Shown here: positions 1-13,300 of the stretch, one piece after another
Layout of the letters: each line of letters starts with the position of its first letter
How positions within the stretch are numbered: the stretch's first letter is position 1
DNA from: Ornithodoros turicata
Taxonomy: Eukaryota; Arthropoda; Arachnida; Ixodida; Argasidae
Reading direction: 5' to 3'
Length of the DNA: 64,000 nt
Assembly (NCBI RefSeq): GCF_037126465.1
Contig: NC_088207.1
Span: 46,868,143-46,932,142, forward strand
Made by a program: the position numbers and the translations under genes
Notes under the pieces: generated by a model
The model's database searches: none
Told to the model about the DNA's origin: nothing
The model's input: the letters and a program-made list of their open reading frames with translations, nothing else

Positions 1-1377
1 GTTTGTCCATGCCTGACGAAAAGCGACAGGAATGAATCCGGTAAATATGTAATGTGGTTTAAAGGGATTTGCAGCGAAAGATGATCCTATATATTGAGCC
101 CAAGGGAGGGGAAAGGGAAACCGCGTGCGCGCGGGGTATCATGGGATCGTGGGGCAGGGGAAAAAGGGGAGAGGGGGCCAAATCACTTCAGTGTTTCAGT
201 TTAATCGAGAGACGAGAAAGGTTTTGCAAAATGTATTTACTTCGAAGCGATTCGTTATGAGCCCGAGTGCGTGAGCCAGAGTAATGTACTTCATCCTTTT
301 TTTTTTTTTTTTGTTCAGTTGTCATAAGTATTTCGTGTGTGTGTGTGTGCGGTCGGAAAGAGAGGCTATACACGAATCACATCCCATTTGGACTGTGCAG
401 AGAGAGGGGAGATGGTGGAAAAAAGAAAGGTCCAAATGGAAATAACGTTTTCGTTTTATGGAGCGGATTGTACTTGCGCGTGAGACCTTTACGGTATCGG
501 TACGTACATATATACTACCTCCCTCCCAACAATTTAAAAGGGGAGTTCTTTCGTGGTCTGCGGAAAAGTGGTTCGGGCTGCTGGGGGGGGGGGGGGGGGG
601 GTTCTCCGTATCGTATGTGTTCGAAGTGGAGGTTGTACTTATTGCGCACGGAGAAAAGTGGTGGTTCCCCGGGAATTTTGTATATTTTGGGGAACCGTAC
701 TCGTAATGTTGTTGCGGTTCGGTTGCTTCCTTAGCATTCTTTGCGAGCATTCTTTCCGACTGTTGCGAGTTCGAGATTACGATAAACGTTGTGAAGGAGA
801 GGGCGAAAAAATGATTGCGCGTCGTTTTTCGAGTGTGTAATGCTCCTGGTAATCAAATATTGTGGACGAAAGAGATAAAATATACGTTGTAGGCGAACTC
901 AAACTCCGTAATCATACAGTGGTGGTCTTCTATAAAGTATCGGTATATGAATATCGAGGTATTGACAGTGTTAATATACGGCTACGATACGCAGTACTCG
1001 CTGTTTGCTCTGGAAATGCCACATTACATTTGCGAGATCTCTAGCAGGTGCTTCCCCGTGGAAGATTGCTTACCATCGAGAAATGTCCCTATGTTCGCGT
1101 TGTTATTCCCCTGCACCGTAATTTGCCGTATGCTATATCTCTCCCACATCCCCTGTATTTTGCAGCATTTTCCGGTCCACCGATGTCCAGTTGTGGGCAA
1201 TTTCCATGGTTTTAAATTGCGTTCGCCTACTGTGCGGTTATTACATTCCAGTCGATATACCAATATCCCAATCGTGCCTACGATATCATTGTCTATAGAA
1301 TGATGTACTCCAGCTTTGACCCCGCTGATTGACGTGAACACGCATTGTCTGATGTCTGCTGTGCGCTCTCGTTTCAG
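1..1377. other. Intron or upstream sequence, no gene seen
   Basis: This stretch precedes the first exon I can support. It holds a short GT microsatellite near 338-350, a T run near 297-313 and a 19-base G run at 583-601. Open frames here on both strands are short, low in complexity and lack splice or homology support. It is most likely intron of the gene whose exon begins at 1378. Confidence 0.5.
583..601. repeat. Poly-G tract (19 bases)
   Basis: An uninterrupted run of 19 G. Similar runs occur at 4086-4101 (G), 12808-12824 (G), 22852-22863 (C) and 53949-53963 (G), and longer C runs at 4663-4686 and 24234-24261. Most lie in the left half of the window. Confidence 0.9.
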
Positions 1378-4300
1378 ACACAAGAAAAAGGTTCAGAACT
1401 TCCTGCCCTGCAAGAGCCAGCACCAGGGTCCGTGTGACCTTCGCTCTGCCAATGGTGCCAGCTACAACGATGTCCTTCTAAATCACCACCCCACCCGACT
1501 GCCCAGCCACGTACCGCACGGACCTGATACGCATACCCTCACACCGATAGAGGTGAGGGAATACTTCACCATTCCCATAAATCCTCTCTTGTGCCGTTGT
1601 GTGTATCGGTGCACTTTGATTTCGTGAATTGGGCTAGAAATCGCTTCAGATGCGGCCCCCAACAACACCGATGATATCCTCTGGATGTACGAATAACGTC
1701 CTAACGGATTCGTGCACTCTTAAAAATGAACTTCACCGCATAGCACGCTCCTAGCCAACGATCATCTCGAATGATATCATTATCTTCCCTGATTTGTTAA
1801 AGAACGGCAGGCGTACGCCTTTTTTGTGACACTTACGCTGTTCATAATTGTCACAAAAAAAGGCGTACGCCTCCCGTTTTCAACAAATCAGGGAAGATAA
1901 CGATATCGTAGGAAATGATGATTGACTAAGGAGCGTGCTGTGGCGGTGAAGTTCATTTCTAAGAGTGTACATCCAGAGGATATTCGGTGTTGTTGGGGAG
2001 ACAGCACATGCTTGCTAAGTTTGTTTTGTTACGACAGTGACCCCTGTTGTAAATGCCGATGACTTTTCCCATATGTTGTTGCGTGGATAACGCCCCCGTG
2101 TATCCTATGAAAACCCAAGTTACGAACGTGATATCAGCTCCAAGGATAACTATAGTCGTGTTCAACTTAAGAACAGCCCTTATACGCTTGTTCCACTTAG
2201 CTGCAACCAGGGGCGGCACAACGCTTGAATTCAGGGGGACCCCAGGTCCCAACCGACGCACCCCTTCCTCCCCCCCCCCCCCCACCACCACCACCAATTC
2301 ATGCCCGGGTCCCAAAAATTCAGGATTCGATTCAGGAAAAGGGATTTGAAGTCGGCCCAGGACGCACACTAATCCCCCTGTCCCCCACTCCTTCCTGCTG
2401 TCCTCTCTCCGTCTGTCCACATCTGTACGCCGCTCATAGCCACAGTTGCTTCGCGGCGCTAACCCGCAATAAAAAAAAAAAGGAACAGGGATTATGGCAT
2501 TTTATTCGCATGCGGCACCAGAGATAACACTTTGGCGCGTCACCTCCATAGTAATTTTGCACCCCCTTCACAAATTCAGGGGGTCTACAGTAACCCCCCT
2601 TTCCGCCGCCGCTGGCCGCAACAACTATCTACTTCACGTGACTTAAGTTGCGCACCTATAGAATCCATTTTCTTTTCTCGGGTTCATTTTTACGCAAATC
2701 CACATTTGCGACGTCCACGTCCTCACAGCGGTAACACACGCGCGAGCACAGTGCACAATATCACAAAGTGATCCCAAAGGATCGCAGAATAGAGTAAGGA
2801 TACCGCGAGCGAAGGTCTTTGTCCCCGGAACCCAAGTGTGGTCTTAATCGCGACTGGGATCAAGAGACAGGAAAAAAAAAAAGGGAAGCGGCTTCTCGGA
2901 TAAGTTGGACACTTGAACACCGTGTGTAAGCAGCGCAAGTAATTAGGGAGGACCGAAGGCTTGCTTGCTGGCTTATATGGAGTATATACCCATGCAGCAA
3001 AATAACGGAGGCTTCCTTGAAAACCCGTTTAGCCAACTCCCCTGCGTTCTGCATTTTCTTCCTAAAGCATACAATGGTGGTATAGTGATGATTGTGTAAA
3101 CAGCTTGCCGTTGTTGTCCTCACAATCGAGGGCGGCGTCACGACTATATGGCTGGAAGATGAGACTGTAGATGAGGCTAAGAGACTATTAGGATCGTTCT
3201 GCGGTAATCCGGTGTTCCAGGTCCAAGTCTACGCTCGTTTTGGCTGTGTGAGGTCCAAAGACCAAAGAGGACCAAAGAAGCCCTAGCGCATCGTAGAGGT
3301 CTCCAAGTTGCCCCGTTACACGAAGGAAGCGTGCTATAGATTCAGGGCTCTCGTGCGACTCTTAGGGAATGGTCCTCCTTCAGGATATATCGTTCTTGCA
3401 GTCTGCTAGGTGTCTTTCGCGGGCGCCATCATGCGCATGAAGTGTTCTATGCCCGGTGGTCGAGGGCTGTCGACACAGTGCTTGCAATTTGCGTCATCCA
3501 CGGAGCCCATCTTGTGTGGCAGCGAGTTGGTGAGCGCTGAACTGTATGGTTCGCAACCTGGGTAGCCCTGTTGGGATACTTCTTGCGAGGCCTGGTATAG
3601 ATCCTACCGACGATTCAAAGTCATAGCCCGGTTCCCGAGGTGCTCTGTGCGGGCGCTAGAGGGTCGTCGTGTTCATTGCCACCGGTTTACCACGTGTGAA
3701 GGAATCCGCTTCTGGAAGGTTTCTGGGCCACGAAATGTCTGGTCCACACACAATCTTCTGGGGCAGCATGCCTGTATGGTGTCGAACGCAGGGTTCGTAA
3801 TTTCTTCTTCTTCTTCTTCTTTTTTTTTTTTTGTTTTCGTTTTTTTTATTGCGCTGCTTGAGCCACTGATGATGATGATGATGTCATTTAGCTGTATCTC
3901 AGCAGCTCCGTGTAGTGTATAGTGAGGAGTTCTGCAGTTGTGGAAGATATTGGGTTACGGCGTAGAACCCTTTTGCTCTCAAGGACAGGCTTAGGGCCGG
4001 GATGTACGAGGGACTCGACACAGAAAGGGTGGGCGCGCAGACACCGAATGTAGCGAGAGTGCCGGTAAATAGAGGTTGCACTAATGGGGGGGGGGGGGGG
4101 GAGTGGATTCTAAAAATGAAACTGCTTCTTCTGATAACTTTTCTCCGCAGATACGATGTGCAAACCCACGTCAGCAGCGTGCACCATACATACCCGAAAT
4201 TGCTGCCCCCCCCCTCCTTTTCAGCAAATAATACGAGACCTGGGACTTTTCTAAGAGGCAGCCGCTTTGGCCGACGACTTTCGCTCGCAACTTTCGTATC

Positions 4301-7300
4301 AAACTCTGTGGGCCGTGAAATTGGAGTCAGCCTATTGCCCTCTTCCTCTATATACCCGCTTCCGACTCCGCTTCCTGGTGGGACGCGTCTTATTCGAATG
4401 GCCTTTCGGCGGCGATAAAATCGGACCGCACAAAGCCCTGGTTACATGCATTGGTGTGTGGAAGATTATGAGGACGAAAGGGTAGGCTGCGCACCAGTTT
4501 TCATGTTATACGTTCTCATTTTGAAGCTTCTAATTATACCGACGAAAAGCTGGTCTCTGGGCCCTGGTGGTCTTGTACGAAGTCTTTCCTAACTCGTTTG
4601 GGTGCTGGGTATATAGAGTTGGATCAATGTGTGTGTGTGGGGCGGAGGTCAGGCTGTCCTGACCCCCCCCCCCCCCCCCCCCCCCCAGTCCCTGTCGTTC
4701 CATAGAGTTTCAATTCACCTGCCTTTCTTCCCTTAAGTATCCCTCCCGGATCCGCCTCTGGTGCTATAGCGAACATGCCAGATCAGTAAAGACAACTCGC
4801 ACTTTGCACCCTGGTGGGCTTTCTGAAAGACGTAGATGCTGCGGCCATCGTTTACAGCTCAAGGGTCACAATATCTTGAAAGGGCATGGAAATGCTAAAA
4901 AAAAAAGTGCCTGGAGGTGTAGATATTTGGATTACAAGCCCCGGAACACATATTTGCTCGAAAAGTACGAGTGCCTTGTACGAGTTGGCGTACATGCAGT
5001 CCTGGTGGGCACGAGAGGTTTTCAATCTCGCGGGTCCCTTTTGTCGGTCCCTTTTTGTCGGTCCTTTTTGTTGGCTGTCAGCCTGTGACGTCATCTCATC
5101 CGACCAATAGTGAGGCGCGCGCCTTCTTAGTCTTTCCTTTCTTTTTGCGGTTGCATTTGGCAGTCTTGGGAAAAGTTACTTGAAAAAGTAACTGAGCTAC
5201 AGTTCCAGTTACTATACGAACAAAGTAACTAAGTTACAGGTACAGTTACTCTGCACAAATAGTAACTAGTTAAGTTACAGCTACAGGTAACTATGTTACG
5301 CTGCCGTTACCTTCCAGGATGACAGAAACAATGGCTCCAATTTAAAACAAAATATTATAAATTATTTAATAGTGCAGTGTGAACTGCTTGTGCATGTTGT
5401 ATTGGAGCAACAGCTGCTGCTCCAAATCTGCAAATTTCCGGGCCGCTTTATTCCAAAGCATCCCTACCAGTGCCGAACAGCACCTCAACTGGGACACTAG
5501 ACGGGGCCAATGCTTCTTTCATATATTGCACTTAGGGGAGCAGACCACAGAACTAGAGTAATGGTAACGTTTTATATTGTAGCAATACCAAAGTTAACTT
5601 TAATACGACCCCTTTACGAGGCTAGGGTGCCAACGTTGTACTTCTGTGCGATCCTAGCATAGTGAGGTAGTGACGTGTCACCACGGGTATCCTGGAGTCG
5701 AGGGCCACGTACCCCCGAATGTAGTGGACTAGGGTTCGGAATGCCGAGCCGTTTTTACAATCCCGGGATTTCGGGATTTCGAAAAGTGGATCCCGGCACG
5801 GGATCGGGATTTTTTCGCAACTAAACCCAGGATGTCGCATAGGACTGTATCCACTTGCACAACCATGCTATCACAAATTGCGATATAGGTCGCTTCTTGT
5901 GTCATCCCCACGGAACATTCTAGCGAGAGAAAAAAAAAAAAAAAACTGGTCACCGGGCAAAACCTGCGTATTACATTCAGCATTCGCACCGTGTCGGAAT
6001 GTCAACTGAAATGCCGCAATGAAATGCGTCTCTTCTTGTCGTCTGCTACGGAATATCTTCTGGCTGCGCCCCAGGACATTTCTCGAAGTTAGTAGTGCAC
6101 GAGAAGATACATACTTCTGACGTACAGCAATTCTACTTACGCAGCCGCTAAAATCAATGACGTACTTCGCATCATCCGCTGGAGTATTCTGGGGAATGTC
6201 TCTTGTGTGAATACAAGGAATAATGCGGTTTGCTCGTCTTGCCTTTTATTCATCCACAGTGACTGTTGTGTTCGAGCCTGCAGCAGCCGAGCCTATAATT
6301 TTCTTAAAAGGCTGTCTCCATTTTCTCTTTTTACTTTCTCTCTCAGTCAGCGCTGCCTTCGCTGGGACCGTCCCGTCGAAGGCAGCGCTGACTGCCGAAA
6401 CGTCAACCCCTATCCCTATAGGCGTTAATAAACTCCCCTTTGTGTTTTCGTGTAAGCTCTTTGTCGTCTTGTGATTTTTCCTGCTTATGTAATATATATA
6501 TTGACGTTTCAAAATATACGTATTCGTGGGGATCAAAAGAACAAAAAGAGAGATTCTGCAATATTTCTTGTTGTATTGGACTGGAAGACTCTTTCTGATT
6601 TCATGGGAGTTTTATGCTACATGAGGGCTGTTCTCCGCTATGGCTGGCGTAGTTGACATGAGTCAGCAGCTAACGTCGTTGTAATGTGTCGTGGACGACA
6701 AGGTTGGTTCGGTTTCGGATTGCAAATGATATTTTTCGGGGAAGGGACGCTTGAAACAAGAAGTCGCTTGGACACCGTTCTTTCCCTTTCAGTCATACCA
6801 CCGAATATTTGTTGCAAAAAAAGCCGAAATTTATAATCTCGAAATCCCGGGATTTGGCCTTGCAAAATCCCGGGATTTCGGGACACAAAATTATGCTGAA
6901 ATTTCGGGATCCCGGGCTCCGAACCCTATATAGTGGACGCGCCACGCGCCTGTTTTTGAGTCGCGGTGATAGCTGCATCTCCATACTTTTAGAGCTACGA
7001 GCAGTTGTGTGAGCCACGAATAACATGCGGCAAAGGTTAATGAAAGAAAATACGAACGCTCTCCGAAATTATTGCGAAAAACTTACAATCCTAAAAGCAA
7101 CTACAGTTACTGAAAAAGGTAACTAGTTACAGCTGAAAGTCACTTTCTTAGAAAGAGTAATTAGCCAGGGTTAGTAGTTACTTTTCCAGTAACTAGTTAC
7201 TTCTAACTAAGTTACTTCCCAAGCCTGGTATTTGGCGCCGCGCCTCCCGCGTCTCACACAGAGCAGCACAGAGCGGTCGACAGGTCGACTTGCTCCCGCG

Positions 7301-10300
7301 CTGTAGCAGACGCTTCCCGGCATCCAATAAAAGTGCTCGGAAGAGCTGACGTCGCAACACGCCAGAAGGATCTGGGCGGTTTCGTCGCTCGCTGCTGCGC
7401 GCATTCTTGTGAACAGGTGTTCTCTGGAAGCGCGCTACCCAAAGGAAATATTTTGGGTGACAGTTCGTGCGTACTTTAGTACGTAGCCAGCCGTACTTCC
7501 GTCCCCCTTTTTCTCATCATCATCATCGTCATCATCCTCATCAAGGTAGTACGTTCATGCGAGGCAGTTAAGAAATTAGATGTTCGATGTTCTAGAAGCC
7601 CAATGTTTCTTTCTCTCTCTCGTCCATCTTCTTCGTCTGTGTGAATGAGATGGTAGGGTAATTTCGGACTGAAAGAGTCTAATGCCCCAAGTAGTTTTGT
7701 CACTCTCTTTAAGCAGAACGAATGACAAGTTCTGCGAAGATGTGTGCTAAGACGAGTACCCGGACCGAAGAGACTCTCAGTCCACTTAGAGAGAACCTCG
7801 ACATCGTCAAATCGGTCCTAATTTTATTAGCGCTCATCGAGTGTCTGTTCTCGCCGATAAGAGACCATTTCTCGAGGACCACCCAATTCCCGTTCCGTCG
7901 AGGCTTTAGTTTAATCTGGTATTGGACAGCAAGTTATCCGCAGTCGAAAATCGTGTTGCGCCGCGTCACATTTTGTGTCCGTTAGTCAAAAGTGGTTAGT
8001 AGTCGGTTTGCTAACCCTGCTGACATCCAAACCAAAAAGCCAGACAAATAAAATTACAAAAAAAAAATCTCATTCGACAGGAAACAGTACGTAATAATAA
8101 AGGGCTGCGACATCTTTGGCGGGAAAGCTCATAAGACTTGCCTCGGGTGCTATCGTTGGAGTTGAAAGACGCAGAGAGCGGAGGGGAAAAAAAAAAAGCT
8201 GTTTGGTGTTCTTCGTGGTGGAGAGATAAATTCTGGCAATTTCGAATTCCCGGGACAAATTTATGTTGTCGGTAGATATATATATAAACGGGAAAGCGGC
8301 GAAGCTTGGTTGCAGCTATGAACTCAGAAATTTAATTTCAGCAGCATCGCAATCGCTATCTCAACCCTGCCGGCCCGGGGAAGAATGGGAGAAAAAAAAA
8401 GTAACTACTAGATCTGGATGAGGAGGAAACAGGCTCGCGATCGCAAGTGAGGCAGTTGCGGTTCCAGAAAGCATAACATTGCGCATCCGCCCCATCAAAA
8501 ACAGCTAATTCTGAGTTGGGGGAAAAAATGTTGCGGAAAATGGAAAATGTACCTCGAGGCAAAACCTTTTTTCCTCTGCGTCGTCTTCCCGCTTGTTCCT
8601 TTACTTCGACTCAGCCAATTTCCCGTGACAGTCTTCATTTTTATTTTATGTTTCTTTGCTTATGTGCGTTAGTACGTTTCTTTTTCCTTTCCTTCTTTTT
8701 TTGTGTGTGTATGTGTGTTTTGTTACATTTCCGCTTTTAAAAGATGCTAGTCTCAACTCTAGTGTCAGATAAGAATAGCGCGAACGGAGGCAGACACGCC
8801 TTTGAGGTGAATTATGATTTTGCTCTCTCTCTCTATCTCCCTCTCTCTCTCTTTTTTTTTATTGTACCTTCTTTGTGTTCTCCGCAACGTTATCGATGCA
8901 ATTCAAAAGGCGTGGGATGGAGTGTTCCCTCATTTCCTTCCTTTCACCATATTCCTTTCACATTGAATGTCTTTTTCTGTTTTCTAATCTACGACCAGGG
9001 TACAGGATGTGCATGTGTGTCCGTGCGTAGGGGGCGGGGCGGAGAAGGCGATTGCGCGCCCTCTAATAGCGATTGGAGGAATCGTTCTACGGAAGGGGGA
9101 ATTCAAGGAAGAAGCGCTCGAACGCGATTAGCGACTGAACTACCGTGTGTCTCATAAATATCATCCTTGCCTGACTGGTAGTTTAATTACATTTTCCATA
9201 CAGACATCTCTTCGCACCCGCACGCACAAACCTCACAAAGACGCTTTAAACAATTACTTTTTTTTTTTAAACGGCAAAACGCCAGCAACAAATAAGCACG
9301 CGGCGTGTTTCTTTCATTGCGGGTTTTCCAGAGAGTCCATAAATGTTTCCGAGCCCCAACTTGCGACGTATATACATCATATAACAACGTATACCCATAC
9401 GCTTGGTAAGGTACAAAACAAGGAGCCCAACCCAAGACCGGCATCATTTTTTTCTATGACCCTCGAGTCACGTTGGGCGCAGAAGTTGGAAATGACTCAT
9501 CACAAGGCGCACGTCAGGCACGTAGATGTCTCAATCTTAAAATCGCCTCTTTTATTTTCTCTTCGTGCACTTTTCTTTCCCCCCTCCCTCCCCCTCCTCT
9601 CTCTCTCTCTCACTATCCTTCTTCTTCTCCTCTTCCTCCTCGCATCGAACATGACCGAACCCCAGCTCGTAGAGGAGACACGAATGCCGCTGTCGTGCGA
9701 GAAAGAAAATAAAAATCACCACGAACTGGATTGTGTATATACGTATATATAAAATGGTAGTGCGTCTCTGTACTGTGCTGTAGAGCGTTTGTGCTTGAAA
9801 GCAGAGCAAAGAGCGCACCAATTTAATAAGCTGTTCCCATCTCCGGTGCTCGTCTGCCGTTTTCTGCGATTCACCCAAGTTTAACGAGTCGTGGGAGGAG
9901 GCTGAAGAGGCGGTTGACAGTATGGAGCCCGTGCTATTTAGATTACGTTTGTGGAATGCTTCTTTTCGCCCTGGAATCGTCGTGTTCGAGGGGGGAGGCG
10001 TATGGGATACACATCGGAGCTAATGGAGATTTTGAAAGAAAGAGGCAGTTGGGGGGTAAGCGACTGGATGTGCTGCAGGTTCCCAAGCTTCCCCTTCTTT
10101 CGTGGCTTTGCCCTGTACCTCTTTCCCCTCTCCCCGACCATGCACCACCTCGTGATGGGAGGCGTAGAGTGCTTGGAAGCAGCACAAAAGAGACATCAGC
10201 GGAGGTAGAGCATGGGAAACTTTCAATTGGAACATTTTTGTGCGGTGATCATTTGCGCACTGTTCAGCCTCTGCAGTTTATGCCACTACTTTTGTGCACT

Positions 10301-13300
10301 TTTTGGTTTTACAACGAAGAACTCCCTTTAATTCTGGTAAATTACACATCTTCTTGCTTTCTGTAAGTTTTCGCAGGACTATCGGTTATTCTTCTTCATA
10401 AATACATAACATATCCGTACGTTGTTCAAACGATCGAATTTCTGTCATTGTTATTAAGGTGTTGTCTAAACGTGAAATGTCAGGCAGTGTGGAGAACGAT
10501 AACAACCAGGGTTGGTTACCGAAAAGCATTATTGTTTCCGGTAACTGAAAAACTCTGCTTTTCGTTTCCGTTTCTGAACGATTTTCGGTCGCGGTTTCTG
10601 TTTCCGTTTCCGTTTAAGAATTCCGTTTCCGAGGTAATTTCGGTACTGGTTTCTGTTTCTCATCCGGAACTCGTACTGCTAGTTTTGGCTATTTAATGTC
10701 ACATATTCTAATTACGTAATGGATGCAAAAAGCCACACGAAACACAAACGCGAAAAACTTTAATGCAAAGTTCGTCACGAATCCTATGCACTGCAAATAG
10801 ATGCCTCTCTAGGTTGCGGAAATAGACGCCTCTAAGTTCCAAAAGTCTCCGTTCGTGCGCAAAAATAACACGTCATGCAAAAATTTCGCGTCCATCTTGC
10901 TGTGCAGTGGGCTCAACACAAAAGAAAGTCCCGAAAATAAACGAATGAATGAATGGATGGACTGGAAGAATAGTGCGGATATATATAATTTTCATATTAA
11001 CGCGAAAACACTCAGACAAACGTCCTGCGAATTTGGTTTCCGTTAACGTTACCACTTTTCAATTTCGTTTCCGTTTCTATTTTCGTTTCCTGTTGAATTT
11101 CGGTAATTACCTTTTCTCGTTTCCGTTTCCGGTAGCCAACGCTGATATCAACACATATGGACCATGAATCCAATGAGCCAGTGACAACGAAATAAAAGTA
11201 ACAAATAAATAAAGGTAAAGGACCAGCGTAGCAAGAATTTGGGGGCGGCGGGCACTATAAAGTATTGGTATCGCTAACGATACGGAGATCGCATTGCCAT
11301 AAATTTGTAACGAGCGAAAAAAGTATGGATTACGGTAACGAAAGGTTGAAAAGGAAAAGTTGCGTTCTCTGGATGTGTACCTACGTCCTGTAGGTTAACT
11401 CTGATTCAAAACACATGCAGTTACAAATGTGGCGTACATGACTTCTGAGTTCCGTACGGATATCCAGATACCACGTGTGGCGTTGTATACGGACGTCAAA
11501 CGAGAAAGGTACTGGAGAATAACGACGTAGGTATACCGGAGGGAGTAAGACACGACCGGTCTCTCCATCTTTGTACGTTGACGGTGTATTTAGTTGCTTA
11601 TCTTCCTCTTCTGTTGCTCTTTATTTTGAAGACTGGGACGCGTGGCCGGGTCTGCGAGATAGATCCACCCATGCGCGTTGTCCCAGTGAATTATTGATCT
11701 CAAAACTTTGAACTCTTGACGTTTGCTTCCTTCGGCCTTGCCATGCTCGAGAGATACGATCCATGGAATGTCTCGTTTTGGATGTTTCGAAACGACGGCG
11801 ACGTCCTCGTATTGGTTTTCCAAAGGAGGCCCGCCGCGTCCTTGAGTGAGTTGGAAGTCCGCTGTTTTCATGGGGATTGAAGTCGGGAATTGCAAAATTG
11901 GAAGTTTGGTCGCATTTCCGAGACTTATGTCGCATCAGTGGATAGGGAGATAGAAGCAATGTGAAAGTCAAGGCGTCGCTGTTGAGGCTCTGCCTGGAAA
12001 TGGTGTGGATTAGGGCTGCGCGAACGTCCGGCTTTTTCGAATACCGAAGCGGATAATTGTGTATTCAATTCGAATTCCGAATCGAATAGAAAATTATGTA
12101 TTCAAATTTTTCGGAACGGATGTCTCTGTCAAAACGAACGCATCCCAGTAGCCCGAAAACACCACATGAGGGGGTGTGTATGCAACAAAGTGAGCGCTGC
12201 TTCATGCGAACATACGTAAGCCGCATGCGGGGGTATCACGCATCCATCAGCGACACGTTGCAGCGGTCTTAGCACAGCTAGAACACTCCGAGGAGCTGTT
12301 TCTTCCACAGTGCGAGAAGAGACTCCGCGGAGACACAGCACTTATGGAAGTATCGAAGCCGCATCACGAAAACGATACGATAACGGGAGGTGTCAAACCA
12401 AAGATGAGAAACTCGATGTCATCAACTTAAAAAAGAAGGCGATTGTCTTATCCTGCTCTCGGAACCCTTATCGTATACGCCTTCGAATCTTCTAAACTCT
12501 CTCGGATGTGCTGAATGGTCCTGCGGAGCTGTGCCAAAAAGACACCCACTCCATTTAAGTCGCCGCAACGCTATGTAGCAAGGTCTCGGGAATCTTTCGG
12601 CGAACTGAATGCGTTTATTCGACGTGCGATAGTGTTCGTAGAACGTCGTCGAATACAACAACTACACCTGTGAATCACCTGGAGGGGGCACAGTGAGTCT
12701 GAGATCAGTGGTCGCTGTCAGAGGAGACGACTTTTTAAAATACCTCTCAAGCAGGATTAACATATACCACTGGATAAAGATTTGTGCAGTATTTTCATCC
12801 CGGGGACGGGGGGGGGGGGGGGGGCGTGATGTGCGACACCCGTATCTGCTGAATTTACCCTATGTTTTTGGCATGTTTGGAGGTATTTTGGGCCGGGCGG
12901 GGGCTGTTCGGAAAATCCCCGGATCATAGCGGTTCGAAGGTGCAAACGTCAGTGTTATTTGGTGCTCCTAGTTAATTCGCTGTCTCGCCATAGGTACAAC
13001 AACAGGAACAACTTCATCTAAATGATGATGAGTGGGGAGTTATTGGGGGGATGAGGGGGTTTTTGATTTCGTTACTCCGTCCTCGTTTTGTATACTCTTC
13101 CGATAGAGGGTCGCTCACATCCCCGTAACATCAACAGGAAACGATTTGTCCCTCCACGTAACGATTACGCCCGTGCATTTGAGAGGCAGCTCGAGAAGAG
13201 TTTCATTGCCAGCCAGCTTTTACTGACAACCAGTTGGGTTACCTTTCCTTGTGTTGTCGCTTATCAGGCTCAGCGCAGAGCAGAAAGGGACGGCTCCTTT

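Noticed and set aside
322..750. Overlapping open frames on both strands
   Set aside because: They run through a homopolymer and GT repeat, have low-complexity products and show no splice or family support.
5161..5310. Array of GTTACT-like units considered as a satellite or CRISPR-like array
   Set aside because: Units are degenerate and unevenly spaced, and the array is mirrored at 7085-7227 as the inverted end of a transposon.
9147..9752. 201-codon plus-strand frame
   Set aside because: The translation is rich in repeats from CT tracts and poly-T, with no recognisable domain; it lies within the long intron.
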